Positions 22,452-31,452 of a stretch of 41,258 bases of DNA are shown piece after piece. The stretch covers positions 1 to 41,258 of the forward strand of contig JAYMTF010000282.1 in NCBI GenBank assembly GCA_036897485.1, written 5' to 3'. Each line of letters opens with the position of its first letter. Position 1 is the stretch's first letter. Source of the DNA: Pelargonium nanum. Taxonomy: Eukaryota; Streptophyta; Magnoliopsida; Geraniales; Geraniaceae. The translations under genes and the position numbers were made by a program. Under the pieces are notes generated by a model. The model was given only the letters and a program-made list of their open reading frames with translations, made no database searches and was not told the origin of the DNA.

Positions 22452-22740
22452 TCAAGAAATGAGAATGAGATATGGGTTTTATTTGAAACTTGAATCTTGA
22501 TAATGGGTAAGATCAAGAAATGAGAACAAGAGATGGGTTTTGTGAGAATCTTGAATCTTGATAATGGGTAGGATCAAGAAATGAGATTGATAGCTGGGTT
22601 TTCTTTAAAGGTTGAATCTTGACAATGGGTAAGATCTGGGTTTTGTTTGAATCTTGAATCTTGAAGATGGGTAAGATCAAGAAACGAAAATGAGATCTGG
22701 GTTTTGTTTGAATCTTGAATCTTGATGATGGGTTTTGAAT
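22452..22740 (-). repeat. 61-bp minisatellite in the ERF 5' leader
   Basis: TCAAGAAATGAG starts units at 22452, 22513 and 22574, followed by a shortened unit and another full one at 22677. Each unit ends with TTGAATCTTGA(T/C/A)(A/G)ATGGGTAAGATC-type words. The array lies between the TATA box and the start codon, so it should be transcribed in the leader. It contains no ATG in the coding frame. Confidence 0.88.
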
Positions 22741-22816
22741 ATTGGTAGTGTTGTTGCTGGTTCTTGATGTGGTCTTTGGTCGTAATATGAAGTTTTATGT
22801 TTGAAAGCTTGTAGGG

Positions 22817-22826
22817 CTATATATAG
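22817..22826 (-). promoter_or_regulatory. TATA box of the ERF gene
   Basis: CTATATATAG is palindromic and stands about 380 bases upstream of the ERF ATG. Transcription starting about 30 bases downstream would give a leader of about 350 bases containing the minisatellite. Confidence 0.6.
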
Positions 22827-22927
22827 TGCAAGAAATGGGAGGGAATGAGATTTGGGTTTATTGTAAATAAAAGAAAGGAATGGATCTGATGTGGCAGTTT
22901 GAATCATAATAATGTTGGTCGTAGTTG

Positions 22928-22939
22928 CACGTGAGTCAA
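22928..22939. promoter_or_regulatory. Abutting G-box and W-box upstream of ERF
   Basis: CACGTG (22928-22933) is followed directly by AGTCAA, which is TTGACT, a WRKY W-box, on the minus (sense) strand. The pair lies about 105 bases upstream of the TATA box. Both motif types are usual in jasmonate- and pathogen-induced genes. Confidence 0.5.
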
Positions 22940-22994
22940 AGATACTGAGTTGTTGTGGGCCATGGCGGCCAGGTCATGAGATGGAAGCTTAGAG

Positions 22995-23002
22995 TGACGT
23001 CA
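22995..23002. promoter_or_regulatory. Palindromic TGACGTCA (TGA/bZIP site) upstream of ERF
   Basis: TGACGTCA is a full palindromic bZIP site holding two overlapping TGACG cores, about 170 bases upstream of the TATA box. TGA factors bind TGACG motifs in the promoter of the related Arabidopsis ORA59 gene. Confidence 0.5.
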
Positions 23003-24151
23003 TGTTGATGATTTCAAAAGGTGCTATAGGTTCTTAATTGGTTAATTTGTTTGATGATAATGAGGTTGTTTGTTTCAATAACTTGTGCTAAAAGTATAAC
23101 TCTTTGCAAGCTGTCCCAAATCCTAATGTTGGTTATTTGAGAATAGAAAGAAGTGGATTGAAGCATATGGTTCCAACAGGTTGACTATTTGAATGGGTCG
23201 CTGAGATAGTCAAAATTGGATATCAATCGTTACGAGTTCGAATCATATAAAATGAATTATATTAATTTTATAGTCAAATTAAATTTGTCGTGATAAAATT
23301 ACCATTCATCTGGGCATAATCCGCACATCTTCTTGTTGAGTTCAGTCGCATATTTTCAATTTTTGAGTCAAATAGATTGGGCAAGTTCGTACTGATCACT
23401 AACATGTTTTATATATAAATAAAACTCACAACATGAATGAATATGCAATTCTCGTGGATTAGTAACTCAAGGTCAAGTTAGCCATTTCCAGCCTAAGCAT
23501 GCAATGTTACCTCTAACTGCAAGCATGTTTGCTACATGTATTTTTTCACAATAATAAATGTATGACAATTCAGTATTGTCTAGTTACACGTTAGTTTTCA
23601 CACCGATATATATACATCAATTTATCCAAATATGTATATAAGAAAAGCACGTGTAGAACACATGTACGTAACGTTCATGCACCAATCTTCCTCTCTTGTT
23701 GTGATTAAAAGTTTGAATATTTTACTTGAGCAAGAAGGCTTCCAAAAAATATCATCACATGCTAAAAATTACATTTATGAACTCTCATAGATGCCGTGGT
23801 CTTCCTAGTTTTTGCATCAACAAAACTTTATCTTCTTTAAATATATATATATATATATATGTATGTAAATTATAGTACACACTCACTAATACACGTGAGT
23901 GTAGTAAAGTTTATTTTTCTCTTATTGTAATAGCAAGTGCATGAACATTGGGAGGTTTTTGGCAGATTTAGGTGTGGTGGCCTAAAACTTCAACTTTGGT
24001 AGTAGAAACAACAAGAACAAAACATTATTCATGGAACCAAAACTATATATCATAATTATCAAATGAAAGTGAATAGTGTTGCACCAAGTGGACAATAAAT
24101 GCCAAGTAGTCTATTAAAGAAAATGTGGTCCAACAATTTTGAGTTAGTGCC

Positions 24152-24180
24152 TACGTCATACTTGTCCTGGTCATGACGTA
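24152..24180. promoter_or_regulatory. Inverted TACGTCA/TGACGTA pair
   Basis: TACGTCA (24152-24158) and TGACGTA (24174-24180) are exact reverse complements with a 15-base spacer. Each contains a TGACG core, as in as-1-type elements. They lie about 1.3 kb upstream of the ERF TATA box. Whether they serve that gene is unknown. Confidence 0.35.
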
Positions 24181-24290
24181 TTAAAAGTTAATAAACAAAA
24201 TTAGTTTATGATAGAAATAAAATTTATTTTATGAATAAATACTTATCTTTTTTTCCGCTCTTAACCATGAGAATTTCGAAGTAGGCTAGT

Positions 24291-24560
24291 GATCAGCACA
24301 TTTAAGCCATAACATACTCAAACTAATTCTCATTGGAGTCGGGTAGGACCACAAGAAGTCATACCACACTCAGACTAATCTTCATTTGAGTCAAGATCAG
24401 CTCCTTTAAGCAATACTGCACTTAGACTAATTCTCATTCGAGTCGGGTAGGACCGCAAGGGCGGCAAAACTCTCTCCATACCAAGTTTTAACGCAACTGC
24501 ATTACCTGGGATCCAAACTCAATATCTCATATTAAGCTGGAACAACTTTTTATCTCTTAG
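24291..24560 (-). repeat. 104-bp direct duplication with a tRNA-like segment
   Basis: GATCAGC...TTTAAGC and ACTAATTCTCATT-GAGTCGGGTAGGACC recur with a 104-base offset (24291/24395, 24316/24420). A shorter third relative lies at 24367. On the minus strand, GAGTTTGGATCCCAGG near 24508 resembles a tRNA B box. The block may be a decayed SINE-related repeat read on the minus strand. No target-site duplication was found. Confidence 0.4.
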
Positions 24561-26854
24561 TGGTTAAAAATATTTACTTTTAATATCAAATAAATGATAA
24601 TTTATTTAAACTTGTGTCACATTTTTGCTATGTCATTAATCATTATCCAAATTGTCATCCATAATTAGAAACTACATTTTTAAAATGGACAGTACAAGAC
24701 ATACCAAACTATACTTATATATATATATATTGCAAAGAGAGAATATATATATTGGGTGCAATGTACCACAAATATGTGTGGCAAATTGGTCTTAAATAGT
24801 AATGTGTATCACTTAATAGAATAATAATATGCTTTATGCTTGTTCTAAAGGTTGGTTAATTTCAGTCTCTGCCACTGGATATAGACAACATTTGGTAAAT
24901 GCATACCATTAGGTGTTTTTAGCTTCAATCATTAGCCCTCGTGTGGATCTAATTATATCATATAAATTATATCCTATATTTTAATGAGATAAAAGTAATT
25001 TTATTCTTCAATTTGAATTGAACATCTAAGTTAATTTAAAAATTAGCCACAAAGTGCTCATTAGTCTAATTTGGAATGATTAACATGTGAAAAACAATAG
25101 TCCAATGTCATTGAAATATTCCTTAATTCTATTTCTGTACTTTTATGGGGGAGAGAATTATCCGATATTTGATCACTAGCTACATATTAATAGTATACAC
25201 TATAGGAATCAGCTTTAAAAAAAAGTAGTAGATTTTTCTGTCAGAATCGTACATTGAACCATTTTGCTTGAGACGATCAAGTTTGAACCTAACGACATCA
25301 ATTTTAGAGACTAAAAGTATTCCACTTATATATCACGTGTATTTTCCGACAACATTGAAATAAAAATAATCTTTCAAATGAGAATCTTATTATCGTTATA
25401 GAACTATTTTTATGACAAAAATAATAATAATCCATACATATGTAATGAGAGTTTCATTCTCAATTTAATTCCCATTTCTTATAAATGAACTCAAGTTGCA
25501 ATCTAATTACTGCCTAATTAACTTTATTTTATTATAAAATAAACATACTTGTGATTAAACAAAAGTGATAATATGAAGAAAAAAAACATACCTTCACTGA
25601 TTTACTTTACTATATTTTAATTACTTTGTAAGGATAAGAAATTGGTTTGAATTATCCACTAGATAACCAACTAGTAATTCAGCCTCTTTGACCAACTTCA
25701 ACCATATATGGATGTTCAAAAGGAAATAATTAATATATAAAATATCTTATCATCCAATAATAAAACCCAGAACAAATAATGAAGACAATTTGATTTTTCT
25801 AATATTATAATGAATCTTTTCAAGGTGGAGCCACTTAAAGCAATAATAATTATCATATAGAAAATGTTTACCCATAACGTTATTTAATCACCTAGCTAGT
25901 TAAATTTGCGTCAAATCAAAGTTTGAATTATTATTTTAAATTTTTTGTTCATATTTAATTTCTTACTAATGTAAAAGACTAGTGAGGATTTGTTTTTTAC
26001 ACTTCACTAATTAGAATTATATGACTATATATACATATTATTTTTATTCATAGCTAGATATATAATTCACTTACAATAATATTATTTTTTACCTAATTAT
26101 ATATACCATGTTAATTTCATTATTAAAAAAATTGTAGACAAATTAACAACTAAACAAACAATTAATTAACTGCACTAATTACATGAGTCAAGTATTTGAT
26201 GTTTTGAAAAAGTTTGGTCAAAATATTGATAAAATAATTAAGCAAATCAATGGAGCTTTGAAGTAGTGTGATGGTTGTGTGGATAAAATACTTAAAACAA
26301 ACAAAAAAATAATGAAAATAATAATTAGGGATGTGATGGTGATGGGGCTGTCTCCTTTTAGAGTTTGGTCAATCATGGCATTATAGATTCATTCAAACTT
26401 TGTTCATATGCATTTTGAAAGTCTTCTAGATTTCATACTTCACTGAAAACTTTGGTCAAAAGTTCCATATTTGTGATGTCACACCTTCTAGCAGCAATTT
26501 TTGGGTTTTATGACTCTTCTTTTTAAAAGAAAAATAAAATTGATAATGCAATTGAAATAAAATAATACATATATCTGATCGTTACGTCAGTTGTTCGTTT
26601 ACGAAGTTAAGACAAAAGAATAAGAAGAAGTTAAGTAATAGCGAAATGTGAAATGCAACACGTAGCACCACACATTAACCTCAGGTAAAACACTTCATGC
26701 CATGTAGGTGGTGATCCAAAATATGTTTGAACAACATTTTTCAAGTTTCAACCAAAGCATTCACTTGAGGATAGTTCAAGTATTTGACCTGTTGTCACAC
26801 TAATAGGAAGACATGTGCGGAACCATGACATGACGCCTACTAGGCCAATATTGT

Positions 26855-27256
26855 GTGACTAGATCTTGCAAGAATACAAGTCGAGCTTCAGATGTCCGTG
26901 ATTGTGGGTCTAATTTGACAAACTCTAAATTAATGACTAATGTTATGTTAGCTGTTTGTAATTTTATTATGGATCATAATATTAACAATTATTGTATTCT
27001 TACTGATTGTCAAATGTTATACAGGGTGATCACTCAGCTTAGTCCGGACACTGATATTGGCAAGGCGGACTGCAGAGCGACATTGACGGACATCATCCAT
27101 GACATTTTCCGATGCCTTCTCAATGGCAAAATTTTGTTTGTAAAAAGAAACATTGTCGCTTCTGCTCATTATCTGTCTATCTTAGGTAGGTCAGGTAGAA
27201 CTAGTACATGGATGTGTAATAATCTAAACTCTGTCTATCTTGCCACTTTGGAATGA
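26855..27256 (+). pseudogene. Decayed RNase H-like (RVT_3) fragment of a retroelement
   Basis: A 133-aa open frame contains MLAVCNFIMDHNINNYCILT, DCQMLYRVI, TDIIHDIF and VKRNIVASAHYLSILGR. The order (helix, SDC/TDCQ core, DI-x-x-I segment, then VxR-x-N-x-x-A-H-x-L) follows the RNase H-like domain at the end of plant LINE and related reverse-transcriptase genes. The usual N-R-x-A-D/H signature is blurred, no reverse transcriptase is adjacent, and the first active-site aspartate segment is missing. I read it as a relic that happens to stay open. The assignment rests on pattern only. Confidence 0.4.
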
Positions 27257-27394
27257 AGTTTTGCACAATCTTCCCTCTCTTGTGCTCGTTGAAGCTTGGC
27301 CCGATTGGGTGGGGAGGTGGAGTTCGCCGCCGCTTCCTCCACCGGAGCCACCTCTCTCTTGGCCGGAGTTTTGGTGGGCAGGTTGGTAACTCAT
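27243..27394 (-). pseudogene. Frameshifted paralogue of the small Gly-rich peptide gene
   Basis: From an ATG at 27392-27394 the frame reads MSYQPAHQNSGQERGGSGGG and then leaves the family frame. A neighbouring frame supplies TPPPHPIGPSFNEHKRGKIV and then QNFIPKW. Together these parallel the intact gene at 27932-28111: Gln/Asn and Gly-rich start, Pro-Pro segment, then KRG and a basic-hydrophobic tail. The DNA AAGAGAGGGAA is identical in both. The shift lies around the GGCGGCGAACTCC stretch near 27325. No intron could bridge it, so it is probably a broken copy. Alternatively, the first frame may make a divergent 56-aa product. Confidence 0.6.
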
Positions 27395-27931
27395 ATAAAA
27401 GATTATATATATTCAAATCATAAATAAATATTGATTGATCCCTAAGGCTCAAGGGCATTTGATAGAGAGCAAAAAACAACTCAATGTATTCCATATTAAT
27501 TAGAAAGATTTATTTTAACCTTTAAATAAATCCACCTAAAAAAAAAAACAGTTTAAACGTAAAATATATTAAAACAATTGTTCATTTTCTTTATAAATCA
27601 TAATTGGAGGATAATTATTTTGAGACAAATAGTATGAACAAATGACGCAAAGCTAGCAAGAAGGAAGTAGTTTATTATAATTATTTACATATTTCTTGAA
27701 TCTCAATGGCTACATATATAATACACACGAACTTATGAGATTCCACTTAGAAAAAAAAAAAAAAAAACTAGCCAACTTCTTAGCTACCTCTAAGATCTCA
27801 CACAACACTAAAAATAAACATAATAAAATTTGAAAATCTAGATTCAACGTTTTATTTTGGAGATTTGAACTTCAAAATAATTATCAACACGTTGATTCTG
27901 ATTCTCAAAACTATATATAAAAACCGAATTA
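27395..27931. other. AT-rich spacer between the two peptide-gene copies
   Basis: No gene seen. It includes the likely 3' UTR of the intact peptide gene, with AATAAA on the minus strand near 27852, and an A run at about 27751-27768. Confidence 0.6.
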
Positions 27932-28111
27932 CTACCTTCCAGACAAGTCTTTAATAATTTGCTTCAAAATAGCGTTCCCTCTCTTAGGCTGGTTGTAGCC
28001 TCTCCCGGCCGGGTAAGGGGGGTTGGGGCAGCCGCCACCTCCATTGTTTCCGCCGTGGCCACCGCCATTTTGGCCGGTGTTTTGGTTGCCGGTGGTGGGC
28101 ATATTATCCAT
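27932..28111 (-). CDS. Small Gly/Asn-rich protein with basic tail, 59 aa, unknown function
   Basis: I do not recognise this family. The ATG at 28109-28111 opens a 59-aa frame ending in TAG at 27932. Residues 1-14 are polar (Asn, Gln, Thr). Residues 15-28 are Gly-rich with one Cys. Then come NPPYPAGRGYNQPKRG and a tail ILKQIIKDLSGR that could form an amphipathic helix. There is no signal peptide and no membrane segment. A TATAAAA box on the same strand (about 28161-28168) lies roughly 50 bases upstream, and AATAAA lies downstream, so it looks like a real short gene. A diverged copy lies 0.5 kb away, and the parts shared with it are the KRG-x-I tail and the Gly-rich start. A cytosolic peptide precursor is one possibility, but nothing here proves it. 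Confidence 0.65.
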   Translation of the reverse strand: MDNMPTTGNQNTGQNGGGHGGNNGGGGCPNPPYPAGRGYNQPKRGNAILKQIIKDLSGR

Positions 28112-28155
28112 TCTTTTCAATGTTTTTGTGTCTAGCTAGTAACATGAGAATGTGA

Positions 28156-28170
28156 GGTTTTTTTATAGCC
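28156..28170 (-). promoter_or_regulatory. TATA box of the small peptide gene
   Basis: The minus strand reads GGCTATAAAAAAACC, ending about 45-50 bases before the ATG. This leaves a leader of only about 20 bases. Confidence 0.5.
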
Positions 28171-30500
28171 ACATGCTTAAATTTGTGATATTTATCAAAA
28201 TAAAATAAATAAAAGCTTTATAATTATGAGAGACAGGAGACACATGGGTTACGTAGAATTTTCTCGTCAGCCATGACGTGGAATTAAATGTGAATAGTGT
28301 ACGTAGAAAGTGATATTTCATTAAGAAAAAATATAAAATGTTTTGTATAAATTGATGTGGTTGTACTAAAATTACCCGATAAAAAGCCGACATGTTTAGG
28401 TGTGATTCTACGATCTTTTCACAAAATTTAGAATCAAAGCCTTTAAAATTGGGTGAATAAGGGACATTAGAAACTTATTGATATGAAATTTGTTGAAGTG
28501 AAGTGGCTACATATAATGGTGTAAGTGAAACCCTTCTAATAAGATTGACTTTTTAGTACGGGAAGCACAAGTCAGTGCATGTAGCTCATTATTAAAATTT
28601 CACAGAATTCAAGGCTCCGACCATGAGCAAAACAACTTGTGCTCCAATGTGGTGTGCGGGTCTCATCCCTCGTTGTTTACAATTTTGAAGTCCGGTCTAA
28701 GATTTACGTACTTAAGCTCCAGTCAAGTATTCTACTTTGCATAGGTTTCGAAAGCATACAATTAGAAACACACCGATTAAGCAAAACTCGAGCTGTGAAA
28801 TTCAAATTTGATAGGATTTGCAACAAAAGATTCTATTACACATGTGATGATTTGTCCAAGAACTCTTTAACTTTAAAGAATCTAAGGACTTGTACGACCA
28901 TAATGTGTGGCCAATACTTGCATTGGCCAGTAAGTATTTGTAGTTTTGTACTGTATTTTATGTCCCCTTTCAATCAGAAATGACATTATCTCAGCTTTAT
29001 TCTATAAACTACATGCAGTGAACCTTTCAATTTTAACATATTACTTTTGGATTTATTTTCCAGTAGGAAATAAAATTATATTGTTGACTCTTGAAAAAAA
29101 GTTTTCGAAGCACAAGCTTGGTCAGGCTTAGTTGACTGATAAATATGTTTCCACAAAGAAAATAAAAAGACTTGAAAAAAATTCAAGAGGATGGTCAAGA
29201 TTTTATTGAAAGGTGAGGTTTGTGGACACAATACCATATAGCCTCAATTCCAAACATATATAACTCAATATTTAATGCAAACCCCAAAATCGATAATATC
29301 AATCAATATTCGAACTTGGTATGTAGAAGGTGCCAATTCTACAGACTATGTTCGGATGAGTGAATGTTTGTTTGATTTAACCTGAAAATAATCGAGCATA
29401 TTTTATGCAATATGAACTCAAAATATGTAGTTTAAATTACGGCGAGCTGTATGTTTGGATTCGAATTGTTGTCTCGATTACATTTCCCCCAAAAAAAGTT
29501 CTACAAACTCCTTAAAGTACTACTGATCAAGATTGGATATCATGGCACCATAAAAAAAAGATGATTTTTCAATGTTTGGTTTAGTTAGTGGAGGAATGAA
29601 AATGGGCATGGTTATGCTCTTGGACAAGTCTAATCTTTTCCATTTGGGCCTTCTTCAATGATTAACAATACTTATTGGAGACATGAAGGTTAGAGAGGTT
29701 TGTGAAGAGTTGGTTTGGGCCAAACACCTTTTGATTCAACATATGATTATTATTGTTAGGGTCAAGTGCAAAATAATTGGTGGAATTGGTGCCTACATGC
29801 TAGTAAATGTGGAGTCTAATAATATTTTTAATTCGCTAAATATATACGAGCTTTTTAATCTCAATCTATATAAGCTCAAGCCCGAACAAGCTTAGTACAA
29901 TTTTAAGTTGCGGGCCATCACTGATTTGACTTGAGAGAAAGTAGATAGATGTGTATAGTTGTAATATTTTATCTCAACACGTTTACTTTCAAGTTCGACT
30001 TGTTAGCCCGCATGCACGAAACATGTGTATGATTGAACTTGGGGATTGGGTGCCAATTGTTTTGTGGAAGTGATGCATGAGAGCCAAATGTAGGGAATTT
30101 TGAAGACTTGTGAAGGCTTGGTGCAAGGGAATCTCATTAATTTGGGTACTTTAATGTTATGATTCCCACATGATCATATAGTTCAATATCATAAATACTT
30201 GAATTATGAATTCAACTTCTATTAAATGATACATGAGAGATTGAGAAAAAAAGGGAACACAAATATTGTTGTGATTCAACTTCTATTAAATAATATGTTA
30301 ATTAAACAGATCAAATAAGATGATTTTGGTAAATTAATTTCAATTTGCTGGTCAATCCATATCGTGTCAAATTTAAAACTATTCATTTTTTTAAAAAAAT
30401 TTACCACTCTCTACCTCCAATTCCTACATATTATTATATTCTATTAGATTATTATTGTTGTTGTCTTTATTTTTTTGTCTTGGAACCTATGTATAATAAT

Positions 30501-30655
30501 AAATTAACAATCCATATTTAGACCAACCAACAATTGGAATCATCTACTTTTTAAAAATGTTTTGTATTATATAATTAGAATAGTTTATTAGCTGGGGCAT
30601 GGGATGATGTGATCTCTAAAGATGTGCATAGTGTGAAAAAGTTGTTCAAAAGTAA
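30501..30655 (+). repeat. Promoter block duplicated with the methyltransferase genes (copy 1)
   Basis: AAATTAACAATCCATATTTA, ACCAACCAACAATTGGAAT and AATTAGAAT...TTAGCTGG recur at about 33964-34105. Here the block starts 952 bases before the gene's ATG, against 641 in copy 2, so about 310 extra bases lie between. Confidence 0.75.
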
Positions 30656-30664
30656 ATACACTAA

Positions 30665-30723
30665 AGAAATATTTATTTCGCACGTATCTATACGGTTTAG
30701 ATACGTGCGAAATAAATATTTCT
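30665..30723. repeat. Perfect 26-bp inverted repeat with 7-base loop
   Basis: The left arm 30665-30690 and right arm 30698-30723 are exact reverse complements around the loop TACGGTT. The arms begin AGAAATATTTATTTCGCACG. The hairpin lies about 730-790 bases upstream of the first methyltransferase ATG, just past the end of the duplicated promoter block. It is absent upstream of the second gene. Confidence 0.92.
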
Positions 30724-31452
30724 GTACATTGATAATTATACAATTAATCCAGTATCGCCTAATTACACTAATAAATATAAAAAAAAATCTTATCGTTTCT
30801 AGTCTAATTTTGTTTATTTTTCGCAACGTCCAAATTTGTAAACTTACTAATAATTGTATGTAAATATACTGATAATTGTTTGTAAAAAAGAATATATATG
30901 AAAAATACACAAAGGGTATGGCAAACATTTTGGTTTCGTACCGTTTTTTAAGACTGAATTGAATAGACCTTACCCAAACCCGACCAAATAGAGTTGTAGG
31001 TTGTGGGTTTCGGGTCATATTTCAGGTTCCATCTGTAAAATACGTAGTTTCGGGCTAATTCATTTAACCCAAAAATTAACTTGTCTTAGTTATGCAATTC
31101 AAAATTATAAAAATACAGATCGAGTTTCAATGGATTTTTAAATTCATATTAGTGGGTGTAACAAAATGCACATGGGCAATATTGTACCTATATATATATT
31201 ATAGTTGTTCTCAGGATCGATTCCCACTCAACACATCTTTGGTGGTGGAGGTGTAAGAGACCACTTTGGTGCAGTAAGGTGCCAAAAGTCCTAGGCTAGG
31301 GTTAAGAGGCTTTGTCTCTTTTCTAAACACTATTGATTCCTTGTATATATATGTCTTTAGGCCGTTGCAATATATGATTTCGGCACCTTTCTGTATAAAA
31401 ATATATATATATATTATAGTTGTTCCACTAAGCTTAGCATTAGGAAAAGAAA

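Larger units (their letters stand above)
23003..26854. other. Gene-poor AT-rich DNA upstream of ERF
   Basis: No coding region is supported over almost 4 kb. It contains TA microsatellites (about 23840-23860 and 24718-24731), a 104-bp duplication near 24.3 kb, an inverted TGACGTA pair near 24.15 kb, and three TTTGGTCAA words at 26213-26459. Confidence 0.6.
28171..31452. other. Intergenic DNA upstream of the methyltransferase pair
   Basis: No supported gene. It contains decayed dispersed-repeat segments (about 29320-29400 and 30930-31080), the foldback at 30665-30723, and the promoter block duplicated upstream of the second methyltransferase (from about 30501). Confidence 0.55.

Noticed and set aside
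21968-22462. 164-codon open frame antisense to the ERF gene
   Set aside because: It is a shadow of the GC-rich ERF coding sequence, with no recognisable domain.
22436-22516. Upstream extension of the ERF frame
   Set aside because: It has no ATG (it opens only with TTG) and consists of leader minisatellite units.
22677-22907. 76-codon minus-strand frame upstream of ERF
   Set aside because: It crosses the TATA box and minisatellite, with no recognisable domain.
28639-28983. 114-codon plus-strand open frame
   Set aside because: It resembles no family, has no supporting promoter or splice context, and lies in AT-rich DNA among other random frames.
30575-31018. 147-codon minus-strand frame across the foldback
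   Set aside because: It is low-complexity Ile/Phe/Asn/Lys-rich translation of AT-rich DNA and overlaps an equally long frame on the other strand.
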